Shown here one piece after another: positions 27,130 to 35,713 of a stretch of DNA of 64,000 nt. Position numbers and translations under genes: made by a program. Numbering within the stretch: position 1 is the stretch's first letter; each line of letters begins with the position of its first letter. Source of the stretch: CBDDKZ01 sp965230415 (GTDB taxonomy: Bacteria; Bacteroidota; Bacteroidia; Cytophagales; JAAEPT01); the NCBI GenBank assembly GCA_965230415.1, contig CBDDKZ010000005.1, forward strand, positions 3,100,001-3,164,000, written 5' to 3'. Under the pieces are notes generated by a model. The model had not been told where the DNA came from and searched no databases. It saw nothing but the letters and a program-made list of their open reading frames with translations.

Positions 27130-28125
27130 ATGCAACTAATAACTAAACCGGTTCTATGTAATTATTATGTGACTTATCGTTGCAATGCCTCATGTCATTT
27201 TTGTGATATTTGGGAAAAACCCTCTCCTTATGTTACTTACAACCAGGTTGAAGAAAACTTAGTAGCACTTAAAGAAATTGGCGTTAAGGTTATTGATTTC
27301 ACTGGTGGAGAGCCACTTTTGCACGGAGAGATTCATCGTTTTTTGAGCCTGGCCAAAGATTTAGGCTTTATTACTACACTTACAACCAATTGTTTATTAT
27401 ATCCCAAAAAAGCAGCATTCTTAAAAGGTAATGTCGATATGCTTCACTTTTCTTTGGACGCATTCGATGCAGAATTACATAATAAAGGACGTGGTGTAGC
27501 TTGTTACGATTTTGTTTTAAAGTCAATAGCTATTGCAAAGTCTTTGGGTGAACGACCAGATATCCTGTTTACGGTGTTAGAAGATAATAAAGATCAAATA
27601 GAGCAGGTTTACGAGGAAATTTGTATGCCCAATGAACTTATGCTTATTCTCAATCCTGCTTTTGATTATGCGAATAAAAATGTAGATAAGTGGAATTTAG
27701 AATTAGACAAGGAATTAAGAATGTGGAGTTCTAAAAAGTACGTATACTTAAACAAAGCTTTTTTGGATTTAAGGAAAGACGGCGGGAATAACATCAAAAA
27801 ACCGGTTTGCAAAGCCGGAAGTGCAACAGTTGTAATAAGTCCGATGAATGAATTGATCTCACCTTGCTATCACTTGTCTAAACATACTTTTAATATCGAT
27901 GAGAATGATGGCCTCGTCAATCTCTATGAACAACAAGAGGTGAAAAGTGCGTTGGATAAGGCGGGGAAGTATTTGGAGTGTCAGGGCTGCACCATTAATT
28001 GTTATATGCAGCCTTCTTTTGCTACAAACTTAAACAAATATTGGTTTAAATCGTTATCAAGTACTATCAAGTATAACTTGATTAAAGATACCTGGAAGCA
28101 ACTATTGCCTTCCGGTATTAAATAG
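27130..28125 (+). CDS. Radical SAM protein with C-terminal cysteine-rich (SPASM/twitch-like) region
   Basis: The 331-residue protein has the radical SAM cluster CNASCHFC (Cys18, Cys22, Cys25), DFTGGEPLL near 58, and a half TIM barrel. The C-terminal part has further cysteines in KPVCKAG, SPCYHL and CQGCTINC, consistent with an auxiliary iron-sulfur cluster of SPASM/twitch type. Such proteins modify peptides, cofactors or lipids. No precursor peptide or partner gene is evident beside it: accD ends 29 bases upstream and nqrF follows after 131 bases. The substrate is unknown. Confidence 0.82.
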   Translation: MQLITKPVLCNYYVTYRCNASCHFCDIWEKPSPYVTYNQVEENLVALKEIGVKVIDFTGGEPLLHGEIHRFLSLAKDLGFITTLTTNCLLYPKKAAFLKGNVDMLHFSLDAFDAELHNKGRGVACYDFVLKSIAIAKSLGERPDILFTVLEDNKDQIEQVYEEICMPNELMLILNPAFDYANKNVDKWNLELDKELRMWSSKKYVYLNKAFLDLRKDGGNNIKKPVCKAGSATVVISPMNELISPCYHLSKHTFNIDENDGLVNLYEQQEVKSALDKAGKYLECQGCTINCYMQPSFATNLNKYWFKSLSSTIKYNLIKDTWKQLLPSGIK

Positions 28126-28210
28126 TCTAAAAATCAGGTTAGTTACAGTTAATGATTGGATATTGTTAAAAAATTTTAATCTCATACTTCCTAGATTATG
28201 GATTAATAGA

Positions 28211-28218
28211 TATATTTG
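28211..28218 (+). promoter_or_regulatory. Putative -7 element of the nqrF promoter
   Basis: TATATTTG matches TAnnTTTG exactly and lies 38 bases before the nqrF ATG, a suitable distance. No TTTG lies at the expected -33 position, so this is a half-supported site. Confidence 0.45.
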
Positions 28219-28256
28219 TATCCATTGCAGATTAAATACATTAAAATAATTAATAT

Positions 28257-29549
28257 ATGCTAGTTACTGCTGCTATTGTTGCTTTTACCCTCGTTATTTT
28301 ATTATTGGTCTTCATGCTTTTATTTGCTCAGGCCAAATTAGTAAGTAGTGGTGATGTGACGATTAATATCAACGGAGAAAAGGACATCACTGTGTCTGCC
28401 GGGTCTACATTGTTAAATACACTTTCCAATCAGACTATCTTTTTGCCTTCTGCCTGTGGTGGAGGTGGTACTTGCGCCATGTGTAAGTGCGTTGTTGAAG
28501 ATGGAGGTGGTGATGTGTTACCAACGGAAGAAGGCCATTTATCACGTACTGAGAAAACAGAAGGTGTTCGCTTGTCTTGCCAGGTTAAGGTCAAACAAGA
28601 TATGAAGATTCGTGTCCCTGAAGAAATATTCGGGATTAAGAAATGGGAATGTGAAGTAGTTTCAAACTATAACGTGGCTTCATTTATTAAAGAGTTTGTT
28701 GTGAAACTACCGGAAGGTGAAACGTTGGATTTTCAGGCTGGAGGTTATATCCAGATAGATGTTCCGGCAGTAGAAGTAGAATTTAAAGATATTAATATCG
28801 ATGCGCACCCGGATATGCACGGAAATCCAAAAGAATTTCAGGCTGAATGGGACAAATTCGGCTTGTGGGATTTGAAAATGGTAAGTGACGAACCTATATA
28901 CAGAGCCTACTCAATGGCCAATCACCCGGCAGAAGGTGATATTATCATGCTTAATATACGTATTGCTACTCCACCTTGGGACAGAGCAAAGAATGCCTGG
29001 ATGGATGTTAATCCTGGCATATGTTCGTCGTACGTGTTTTCACGTAAACCAGGTGATAAAGTGATGATTTCTGGTCCTTACGGAGAATTCTTTATTAAGG
29101 AAACAGAGGCCGAAATGATCTATGTAGGTGGTGGTGCTGGTATGGCCCCTATGCGTTCTCATCTCTTCCACCTGTTCCATACGGTGAAAACTGGACGTAA
29201 AGTATCTTATTGGTATGGAGGACGTTCAAAGAGAGAATTGTTCTATTTAGAGGATTTTGCGAAAATAGAACGCGAATTTCCTAACTTTAAATTCCACGTG
29301 GTATTATCGGAACCACTACCCGAAGATAACTGGACTGCAAAATCATCAGTAGATGATACAGAAGGTGATGGGTTTACTGGTTTCGTTCATCAGGCCCTTA
29401 TAGATAATTATTTGAGCAAACATGATGAGCCTGAAGAAATTGAATTTTATTTCTGTGGCCCTCCAATGATGAATCAGGCCGTACTGAAAATGGTAGATGA
29501 CTTTGGCGTTCCCGATGAAAATGTTTCGTTTGATGATTTCGGAGGGTAG
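28257..29549 (+). CDS. nqrF: Na+-translocating NADH:quinone reductase subunit F
   Basis: The 430-residue subunit is the NADH-oxidising, flavin- and iron-sulfur-containing entry point of the sodium-pumping Nqr complex. It has one N-terminal membrane helix (about 5-25), a plant-type 2Fe-2S domain with Cys67, Cys73, Cys76 and Cys108, an FAD domain with RAYSMANHP and GPYGEFF, and an NADH domain with VGGGAGMAPMRSH and YFCGPPMMNQA. It is slightly longer than the usual ~410 residues. The other subunits, nqrA to nqrE, are not beside it, although the six are normally one operon. A strong terminator follows. Confidence 0.95.
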   Translation: MLVTAAIVAFTLVILLLVFMLLFAQAKLVSSGDVTININGEKDITVSAGSTLLNTLSNQTIFLPSACGGGGTCAMCKCVVEDGGGDVLPTEEGHLSRTEKTEGVRLSCQVKVKQDMKIRVPEEIFGIKKWECEVVSNYNVASFIKEFVVKLPEGETLDFQAGGYIQIDVPAVEVEFKDINIDAHPDMHGNPKEFQAEWDKFGLWDLKMVSDEPIYRAYSMANHPAEGDIIMLNIRIATPPWDRAKNAWMDVNPGICSSYVFSRKPGDKVMISGPYGEFFIKETEAEMIYVGGGAGMAPMRSHLFHLFHTVKTGRKVSYWYGGRSKRELFYLEDFAKIEREFPNFKFHVVLSEPLPEDNWTAKSSVDDTEGDGFTGFVHQALIDNYLSKHDEPEEIEFYFCGPPMMNQAVLKMVDDFGVPDENVSFDDFGG

Positions 29550-29574
29550 TTGAATTTTAAATAAAGTAATTATT

Positions 29575-29601
29575 AAAAGGGGCTTTTAAGCCCCTTTTTT
29601 T
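29575..29601 (+). terminator. Terminator after nqrF
   Basis: An 11-base-pair stem AAAAGGGGCTT / AAGCCCCTTTT with a TT loop is followed by more T residues, 26 bases after the nqrF stop. It is a typical intrinsic terminator. Confidence 0.9.
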
Positions 29602-29664
29602 GTGTTCATAAATTCGATTAAAAGCGGCTACTTTTTTACTACGTCTTTGTGGATATAATTCCTA

Positions 29665-29696
29665 TTTGTATAAATAAAAGTCATGTAATATTTTTG
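29665..29696 (+). promoter_or_regulatory. Consensus promoter before the small membrane protein gene
   Basis: TTTG at 29665-29668 and TATTTTTG at 29689-29696 are separated by 20 bases, a complete match to the Bacteroidota promoter. A second -7 match, TACTTTTG, lies at 29697-29704. It supports the reality of the TTG-started gene at 29723. Confidence 0.7.
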
Positions 29697-29722
29697 TACT
29701 TTTGTAAAATAGAGAAGAGAAG

Positions 29723-30157
29723 TTGAGATTGAAGTTTACAGCTATAAAATTGTTAGTGGTTTTATTGATAGGAGGAAGCCTGTTTTCTTTTTTTTTACCA
29801 TGGAATTCCAACATTGGTGGAAGTAAAAATGGTTTTGAAACAGATCAACTTCTTTGGTCTTTTGTAGCAATATGTCTGAGCATGTTAACTTCTTTAACCT
29901 TGTTTTCATCAACAACCTTGAGGGTTTTTATTTCGCACATGTTGGTATCTTTATTTGTGTCTTTAAATTTATACCTGACAGGTAAATTTATTTTAGATTT
30001 TTTGGAAAAAGATAATACTTCATTAATAGAAAAAATAAATGCACATCTTATTCAGGGACAACTTGAAAATGGTGCCTACTTATCTTTTGGGCTCGCGTTT
30101 ATTGCGCTTATGTTTACTTGGATAAGTATGTATCAATGCCTCGTTATTAGAAAATAA
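29723..30157 (+). CDS. Hypothetical four-helix membrane protein
   Basis: The 144-residue protein is very hydrophobic, with four probable membrane helices (about 8-26, 43-61, 67-88 and 118-140) and a short polar loop around 93-112. I do not recognise a family. The start is TTG 29723, preceded by a purine-rich AGAGAAGAGAAG; no earlier or nearby ATG fits. A full consensus promoter lies 27 bases upstream, which argues that it is a real gene. Its last 78 bases overlap the end of the convergent ceramidase-like gene. Confidence 0.62.
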   Translation: MRLKFTAIKLLVVLLIGGSLFSFFLPWNSNIGGSKNGFETDQLLWSFVAICLSMLTSLTLFSSTTLRVFISHMLVSLFVSLNLYLTGKFILDFLEKDNTSLIEKINAHLIQGQLENGAYLSFGLAFIALMFTWISMYQCLVIRK

Positions 30158-30895
30158 GATACTATTTGATAGAACGATCATAATATAGTACGCACTTAGT
30201 GCAGCAAATAAATGTTTGATGGGGTGACCAGGAATTCGAATTTGGGTATAAATTAAGCAATCATACATTTCAAAAATTTTTGCAAGGGCGTATGAAACGA
30301 ATATGATAATAAATTCTTTTTTGTGATTTAGCAACTTCCAATTTTTAAGGTATAAGTAGAGTATTATGGGAATAGGGGTGAATTGGACCAGGCCGTATAG
30401 ACGTAGGTCACCAGCATTATAACTCTCTGAAATAATCCAGTATAAAACACTTACAATACCCACAGGAACAGTGACTACAATGAGCTTGTATAGGTCGCGT
30501 GCAATGAAATAACCCAAACTCCAGGTAAAATAGCTCATGAATATAAGCGTCATGGGAATTCTGTCATAAACCAGAGATATATTTGTTGGATTATAATGGT
30601 AATAAGCAGAGCCTAGGCCGGTGAGTAATATCCCTGAGAAATTTATGAATGAAATTAAAAAGCTATATTCAAATGGATTGGATAAATTTCTTTGTTTCTT
30701 TAATCGGATTAATCCAAGAATACCAATAAATAGGAAAGGACTGTTACTAATTACATTCCAGAAATTGGTGACGTGCAAAATTTTATGATCTCCACAAAAA
30801 AGATGGTAAGTGGCATCTTGTGGTAGTGGAGAACTCAATGTCAAGATTAAGCATAATGAAATTAAGCATACTGAGATTATCAATAATTTTTTCAT
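30080..30895 (-). CDS. Ceramidase-like (CREST superfamily) integral membrane hydrolase
   Basis: The 271-residue protein has about seven membrane helices and motifs of the alkaline (phyto)ceramidase family: NVISNSPFLFIG near 48, GLGSAYYHYNPT near 98, VYDRIPMTLIFMS near 112, and GHPIKHLFAALSAY near 225. In the family the serine, aspartate and histidines bind zinc and hydrolyse ceramide or related amides. Many Bacteroidota make sphingolipids, so a ceramide-type substrate is plausible but not shown. ATG 30895 is chosen over an upstream frame at 30931 because MKKLLIISV begins the first helix. The 3' end runs 78 bases into the convergent gene. Confidence 0.75.
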   Translation of the reverse strand: MKKLLIISVCLISLCLILTLSSPLPQDATYHLFCGDHKILHVTNFWNVISNSPFLFIGILGLIRLKKQRNLSNPFEYSFLISFINFSGILLTGLGSAYYHYNPTNISLVYDRIPMTLIFMSYFTWSLGYFIARDLYKLIVVTVPVGIVSVLYWIISESYNAGDLRLYGLVQFTPIPIILYLYLKNWKLLNHKKEFIIIFVSYALAKIFEMYDCLIYTQIRIPGHPIKHLFAALSAYYIMIVLSNSILFSNNEALIHTYPSKHKRNKREPKR

Positions 30896-31058
30896 AGTGG
30901 TATTCCGTTTTCGAATGATACAAAAATGCATTAGAAGGCAATGGCTGTCTTTTGATTTTTTACGGATGTTATATTCGACGAGAAAATGCTTATATACGCT
31001 ATTAATAAAGTTTATTCTGAATTCGGCGTACTTTATTAAATTATTGATGAACTAAAGA

Positions 31059-31089
31059 ATTGTCCTTTTTTCGAAATAGCGTATTTTTG
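31059..31089 (+). promoter_or_regulatory. hemJ promoter (Bacteroidota type)
   Basis: ATTG at 31059-31062 and TATTTTTG at 31082-31089 are 19 bases apart. Transcription would start near 31096, giving a leader of about nine bases before the hemJ ATG at 31105. Confidence 0.6.
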
Positions 31090-31104
31090 TGTAAATGCTA
31101 AGTT

Positions 31105-31641
31105 ATGGTTCATCTATATTTAAAAGCAATTCATATCATATTTGTAGTAAGTTGGTTTGCGGGATTGTTTTATATCGTGAGATTGTTCATTTATCATGTG
31201 GAAGCTTTTGATAAAGAAGAACCGGAATCGAGTATATTACATAAGCAGTTTGTGATTATGGAACGTAGGTTAATGCATATCATTACTACACCGTCTATGT
31301 TGTTAACCATATTCACCGGTATAGCGATGATAGTAAATACTCCGGGAATTTTGCAGGGCTGGTTAATTCTAAAAATATTTATAGTGTTTTTAGTAGTCCT
31401 TTTTCATGTTATGTGTGTCTTATTAATGAGGGGGCTCAAAAAAGAAAAAGTGTTGTTGAGCTCTACAAAATTGAGAATGTTTAACGAGCTGGCAACGATT
31501 TTATTAGTTGCAATAGTTTTTCTGGTTGTTTTGAGAACAACTCTTGATATGTTTTGGGGCGTTTTGGGAATTGTAATTTTAGGTGTAATAATGTTGATAG
31601 CTGTTAAACTATATAAAAAGAGACGTGAAAATGGCAACTGA
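31105..31641 (+). CDS. hemJ: Protoporphyrinogen IX oxidase HemJ
   Basis: The 178-residue protein has about four membrane helices and the HemJ/UPF0093 signatures: His10 in KAIHIIFVVSWFAGLFYI, the segment LHKQFVIMERRLMHIITTPSM with a conserved histidine, and WLILKI near 93. HemJ oxidises protoporphyrinogen IX to protoporphyrin IX in haem synthesis. The protein is about 30 residues longer at its C-terminus than the shortest members, with an extra helix and a basic tail. hemA lies about 6 kb away on the opposite strand. Confidence 0.88.
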   Translation: MVHLYLKAIHIIFVVSWFAGLFYIVRLFIYHVEAFDKEEPESSILHKQFVIMERRLMHIITTPSMLLTIFTGIAMIVNTPGILQGWLILKIFIVFLVVLFHVMCVLLMRGLKKEKVLLSSTKLRMFNELATILLVAIVFLVVLRTTLDMFWGVLGIVILGVIMLIAVKLYKKRRENGN

Positions 31642-31661
31642 AGTGTAAAGAACACTTTTTT
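31641..31661 (+). terminator. Probable terminator after hemJ
   Basis: A short stem AAGTGT / ACACTT with a five-base loop begins at the last base of the hemJ stop codon and is followed by TTTT. The stem is short, so the call is moderate. Confidence 0.45.
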
Positions 31662-31753
31662 GTGATAATTCTTTTATCCTAATTTATTTGAAATCTGGAA
31701 AAGTATATGAATATTTATGTCAGATTGGAGTAATACCTATAATTATTTATTTC

Positions 31754-32848
31754 ATGCGTACAATTAATCTACTATATACATTTTTTGCTGCAATACCTTT
31801 GCTTTATACAATAAATGGGTATGGTCAGGTGATTGAGCAGTTAAGTAGTCATACAGAAATAGAATTAATGAATGCCCCTATTTGTGGGCGTCAGGAATTA
31901 ATAGTTAGTATGAGTGGTGCGGATAGTGTACAGTATGATATTGAATTTGCCTGGAACCCCAGTGGTATCTGGACAAAGTTAGATGCGGTGTTTCAGGAAG
32001 ACTCCTCGTGGGTTGTGGGCCCTTTAGGGCCAGGGCGCTATCATTTGCGTGTAAGGTCTATTAACTCCGAAATCCATGATACATCTAACATAATAATTGC
32101 AAGGGTGAGTCCCGAAATGACTATCGATAGTATGAGTATAGTAGATCCACATTGCAATGAAAATAATGGTGAAATTGAGTTTTTTTATACCGGTGGTATA
32201 GAACCTATGATGTATTCCGTAAGTGGAATACCTTATGATGCCGATGGCCCTATTACTAATTTGAGATCTGGAATTTATGATGTGAGAATTGTTGATTCAA
32301 TAGGTTGTTTTAGGGAGCGTTCAATAACCTTGACTCAAACCGGAATACCTTTGTTTGAATCATTGACAGTTGAACATGCTTCCAATTGCCAGACAAACGA
32401 CGGGAGTATAACGGGTGTAGTCGTAGAAGGAGTGCCTCCTTATTCTTATAGTCTAAACGATTCTATGTGGGCCGATTCTTTGCTGTTTGATTCACTTTTT
32501 GGTGGACAAATGTACACAATAAGTGTTAACGATTTTATGGGTTGTGTATCTGATACCGCTTTGTCTTTAGAATGTTCAATTACTTCTCTTGCTTCTCAAT
32601 TATTAGAAGAACTGGCTGTTTATCCTATTCCCTTCAATAATGAATTGAAAATAGACAATATTGCTTATCAGAATGTACAAGAAATAAGCCTGATTGATAC
32701 CCATGGAAAGGTTCACGAGCTTATTAAGAAAAAGGAACAGCAAGAATTTACTCTTGAAACAGAAAACCTTGCAGATGGCGTTTATATACTTCGGATTTTG
32801 ACAAATAAGGAAATTGTTGAAAAGATGGTGATGAAATTCCCCCGCTAA
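31754..32848 (+). CDS. Secreted protein with T9SS type A sorting domain
   Basis: The 364-residue protein has a signal peptide (about 1-24, ending NGYGQ), a body of beta-rich modules including two SprB-like repeats (MTIDSMSIVDPHCNENNGEI and the similar LTVEHASNCQTNDGSI, each followed by a GG/GVxPYxYSxN-like stretch), and a C-terminal type A sorting domain of about 75 residues (LAVYPIPFNNELKI, LIDTHGKV, LADGVYILRI, EKMVMKFPR). It is predicted to be secreted through T9SS and held at the cell surface. A longer frame from 31688 was rejected because ATG 31754 begins a good signal peptide. Its TAA overlaps the convergent stop of the next gene. Confidence 0.85.
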   Translation: MRTINLLYTFFAAIPLLYTINGYGQVIEQLSSHTEIELMNAPICGRQELIVSMSGADSVQYDIEFAWNPSGIWTKLDAVFQEDSSWVVGPLGPGRYHLRVRSINSEIHDTSNIIIARVSPEMTIDSMSIVDPHCNENNGEIEFFYTGGIEPMMYSVSGIPYDADGPITNLRSGIYDVRIVDSIGCFRERSITLTQTGIPLFESLTVEHASNCQTNDGSITGVVVEGVPPYSYSLNDSMWADSLLFDSLFGGQMYTISVNDFMGCVSDTALSLECSITSLASQLLEELAVYPIPFNNELKIDNIAYQNVQEISLIDTHGKVHELIKKKEQQEFTLETENLADGVYILRILTNKEIVEKMVMKFPR

Positions 32849-33537
32849 GTGCTGATTAAAAGGGGTAAAAGCTCCTTTAAACGACTTATTTCAAATGTTA
32901 CCGGTTCATTATGTTTTGTGCGATCCGGATTGAAGAAAATCTGATCTATTTTGGCATGTTTTGCTCCAAGTATATCTGCTTTTAAATTATCTCCAATAAC
33001 CAGGCATTCGCTGGGTAAGGCCTTTATTTTTTGCAGCGCATATTGAAAAAAACGAATATCTGGTTTAGTACACCCTGCTGATTCCGAGTCAATAACTTCA
33101 TTAAAATAACTATCAATGCGCGAAGAGCTTAGCTTGACATATTGTGTTTCTTTAAAGCCATTTGTTATTATATGAAGGTCATAATGACGCTTTAACAAGT
33201 TTAATACATGTATAGAATCTTCAATTAATCCTGGTTTTTGAGGACATCGCTTAATATACTCCCTGTCCAGATCTAAGGCCAGTTGGTAATTGGATATTCC
33301 GAAGGATTGAAAAACAAGGTTAAATCGCTTTTCTCTCATTCCTGCTTTGTCAATATTTCCCTGGTTATACAGATGCCAGAGGTACTGGTTGACATGCTTA
33401 TAGGAATGAATAAAATGAAGTGATGAGGTACGTAATTCTATGTTCAGTTCGAATTCAATAAAAAGCTCGTTAAGAGTAGCGGAAGAGTTTTTTTCGAAAT
33501 CCCAGAGTGTGTGATCCAAATCGAACAAAATGTGCAT
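32845..33537 (-). CDS. HAD family phosphatase, YjjG-type nucleotidase
   Basis: The 230-residue enzyme has HAD motif I FDLDHTLWDFE (Asp6, Asp8), motif II ITNGFKETQ, the lysine in CTKPDIRFF and motif IV GDNLKADILGAKHA. The motif I sequence and the helical cap with LWHLYNQGNI match YjjG-type 5'-nucleotidases, which act on pyrimidine nucleotides including non-canonical ones. A TTG at 33564 would extend it into the ArsR gene; ATG 33537 places motif I at the normal position. It lies 23 bases after the ArsR gene. Confidence 0.87.
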   Translation of the reverse strand: MHILFDLDHTLWDFEKNSSATLNELFIEFELNIELRTSSLHFIHSYKHVNQYLWHLYNQGNIDKAGMREKRFNLVFQSFGISNYQLALDLDREYIKRCPQKPGLIEDSIHVLNLLKRHYDLHIITNGFKETQYVKLSSSRIDSYFNEVIDSESAGCTKPDIRFFQYALQKIKALPSECLVIGDNLKADILGAKHAKIDQIFFNPDRTKHNEPVTFEISRLKELLPLLIST

Positions 33538-33560
33538 ATATGCTTTTAATCCAGGCACAC

Positions 33561-33962
33561 TCAACTTAATTCAGGAAGATTATAAATGTTTTTCTTATTA
33601 TGAAACTTTCGGATTGCTAAAACATTATTGGCGTAAAGTGTGTTGAAGTTGTTTAAATCCTCCAGAAGTACATTGTCCTTTTCCAGATAAGAAAATAGGT
33701 GCTGTGCAATGCCCATGAACTCCTCTTTGATTTCAAAATAGCGCCATTGGTCTCTTTTTTTAGTATTAAGTATGCCTGCATTTTTTAAATAGGCGAGATG
33801 TCGTGAGGTTTTTGTTTGGGTGAAGTCCAGAATGTGCTCTAAATCAGATATGCACATCTCTCCATTTTTGTATAATAAAAACAAAATTCGTACTCTTGCC
33901 TCTTCACTGAAAGCTTTAAAAATAGAAGCTCCCAGCTCTAAACTAAACGACTTATACCTCAT
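33561..33962 (-). CDS. ArsR family winged-helix transcriptional regulator
   Basis: The 133-residue protein has an ArsR-type winged helix (about 10-95): FKAFSEEARVRILFLLYKNG, CISDLEHILDFTQTKTSRHLAYLKNAGIL and the wing KKRDQWRYFEI. I do not see a classical metal-binding cysteine pair in the recognition helix, so the effector is uncertain. The gene probably forms a transcription unit with the YjjG-type phosphatase downstream. It is divergent, with 94 bases between, from the surface protein gene at 34057. Confidence 0.88.
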   Translation of the reverse strand: MRYKSFSLELGASIFKAFSEEARVRILFLLYKNGEMCISDLEHILDFTQTKTSRHLAYLKNAGILNTKKRDQWRYFEIKEEFMGIAQHLFSYLEKDNVLLEDLNNFNTLYANNVLAIRKFHNKKNIYNLPELS

Positions 33963-34056
33963 GTTTTTTCGTTTGAGAATACAAATATACGAAAAGCATA
34001 AAATATTGGGCTCAGTTTGCAGTTATTGTGTTATATTTAAGTCTTTTGAGGATCAT

Positions 34057-34743
34057 ATGAAGAGAATAACTTACCTGCTACTTATAGTAATATTTGTAGT
34101 TGCTGCTCATGTACAAACTTTGGCACAGGACAAACAGGAGCAACAAGAGAAAGAAATAATACAGGTTTCCGGTCTGGTTGTGGAAGGAGATAGTATGTTG
34201 GCTATACCAGGGGTTCATATTTTTTCTCCAAGAACAGGTACAGGGGCAAGTACTAATTTGTTAGGTTTTTTTACGGTTCCCGTTGAAGCCGGAGACAGTC
34301 TGATTATTGCGGCAGTGGGTTTTAAAAAGCAGCAAATAGCTATTCCTTCAGATACGTCAGGAAGTTATAACCTAATTATTCAAATGCAGAAGGATACATT
34401 GTTTTTGCCCAGGGTTGAAATATCTACCTTTCCTACACAAGAATTTTTTAAGCAGGCATTCCTTGCAATTCAACTCGATAACCAGGATGATTTAACAAAT
34501 ATGAATAATAACCTGAATGATCAGATTATGTCACGTTTACTAGCAACATCAGAAATGGACGGGAGTTTGAATCATACTTATTACATGCAACAACAGGTTA
34601 GAGCATTGGAAAATCAATATATGCGAACCACCGTTCCATTTTTAGACCCTTTTGCCTGGTCTCGTTTTATTAAAGCAGTAAAAGCTGAGCAAAAGAAAAA
34701 GAAAGAGAAGAAAAGAAAAGAACAAAATGATAGTCCCTATTAA
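34057..34743 (+). CDS. Exported protein with carboxypeptidase-regulatory-like domain
   Basis: The 228-residue protein has a signal peptide (about 1-24, ending TLAQ), then a CarboxypepD_reg-like beta domain (about 35-125): IQVSGLVVEGDSMLAIPGVH, GASTNLLGFFTV and a GFKKQQIAI stretch. The C-terminal 100 residues are helical and end in a lysine-rich tail. This N-terminal domain is common in Bacteroidota outer-membrane proteins, but no TonB receptor barrel follows. The frame is open from 33820, but those extra codons are antisense to ArsR; ATG 34057 is the start. Confidence 0.78.
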   Translation: MKRITYLLLIVIFVVAAHVQTLAQDKQEQQEKEIIQVSGLVVEGDSMLAIPGVHIFSPRTGTGASTNLLGFFTVPVEAGDSLIIAAVGFKKQQIAIPSDTSGSYNLIIQMQKDTLFLPRVEISTFPTQEFFKQAFLAIQLDNQDDLTNMNNNLNDQIMSRLLATSEMDGSLNHTYYMQQQVRALENQYMRTTVPFLDPFAWSRFIKAVKAEQKKKKEKKRKEQNDSPY

Positions 34744-34822
34744 TTAAAATATGTCTTTTCAGAATTAATTAGTAGATTTGGCATCGTTTTCTGCATAGCA
34801 CTTATTCAGACATTATATCTTT

Positions 34823-35695
34823 ATGAATAAAATCGATTCAATTCCGTTTCTAAACACAATCCTAAAATTCAAAAAAACTATAATCATTGTTGGTATCGCT
34901 GTAGCAATATTAGTGGCTGCGGCTATCAAGATTTTGATTAAACCCAAGTATGAATCAAAGTCAGTTGTATATGCAGCCCAGACCTATACAGAGAGTTTGA
35001 TTATGCCTCCTCTGGAGTTTGGGTATGAACTTCATACGGAGCAGTTTATACAGTTGATGAGGTCTTCTATTGTCAGGGATTCCATTTTTGAAAAATATAA
35101 CCTCGTACATCATTATAAAATTGAAAAGGAAGAAAATATTCACTGGAGAGATGAATTGAACCAGACTTATTTGAAAAACATTTGGATAGACAAAACTGAA
35201 TATGAAGCTATCGAAGTGACAGCTATTGATATTAACCCTGATACAGCAGCCTTAATTGCTAATGATATTGTAGAGTTTGCAGCAAATCTGAAATTTGGCC
35301 TTTTTACAGAATATGTGAAAAAGTCATTAGCAGACAGGCAACGAGAATACAAATCTAAGAAAAAGGAAGTGGATTTGTTGGAACAGGAATTGACTAAATA
35401 CTCTGAAAAGATTGATAAAAGAGATCGCTTTAATATCAATAATATGCGTTTCGAAAGAACAAGAAAAGAATACTTATCTGAACAAGGACGATTAAATGAT
35501 CTTAAAGGAAAATATGAGACTATTTTGAATTTTCTCAATACTAACAAACCTTCGCATTATGTTATAAGTGTAGCCGAACCAAATTATAAGAAGATTAGTC
35601 CGAATACGATATCTCTTACACTAATGATTACCATTTCGGTAATATTTTTATTAATCGTCATAATAACCTTTAGAGAAAAATTGAGGACTATTTGA
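34823..35695 (+). CDS. Wzz-like polysaccharide chain-length determinant protein
   Basis: The 290-residue protein has membrane helices at about 19-38 and 266-284 enclosing a periplasmic domain with a long coiled coil (about 170-240). The order fits Wzz/PCP proteins, which set the length of surface polysaccharides. A proline-rich segment (KPSHYVISVAEPNYKKISPN) precedes the second helix, as usual. It lacks a cytoplasmic tyrosine-kinase domain. It is followed 18 bases later by an O-antigen-ligase-like gene. Confidence 0.85.
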   Translation: MNKIDSIPFLNTILKFKKTIIIVGIAVAILVAAAIKILIKPKYESKSVVYAAQTYTESLIMPPLEFGYELHTEQFIQLMRSSIVRDSIFEKYNLVHHYKIEKEENIHWRDELNQTYLKNIWIDKTEYEAIEVTAIDINPDTAALIANDIVEFAANLKFGLFTEYVKKSLADRQREYKSKKKEVDLLEQELTKYSEKIDKRDRFNINNMRFERTRKEYLSEQGRLNDLKGKYETILNFLNTNKPSHYVISVAEPNYKKISPNTISLTLMITISVIFLLIVIITFREKLRTI

Positions 35696-35713
35696 TCTTG
35701 TGATTAGATAAAT

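Noticed and set aside
30810..31055. Plus-strand frame of 81 codons before hemJ
   Set aside because: It overlaps the start of the ceramidase-like gene in antisense and shows no signal or family features.
33820..34056. Upstream extension of the plus-strand gene at 34057
   Set aside because: The extra codons are antisense to the ArsR gene and would destroy the signal peptide start; ATG 34057 begins a clear signal peptide.
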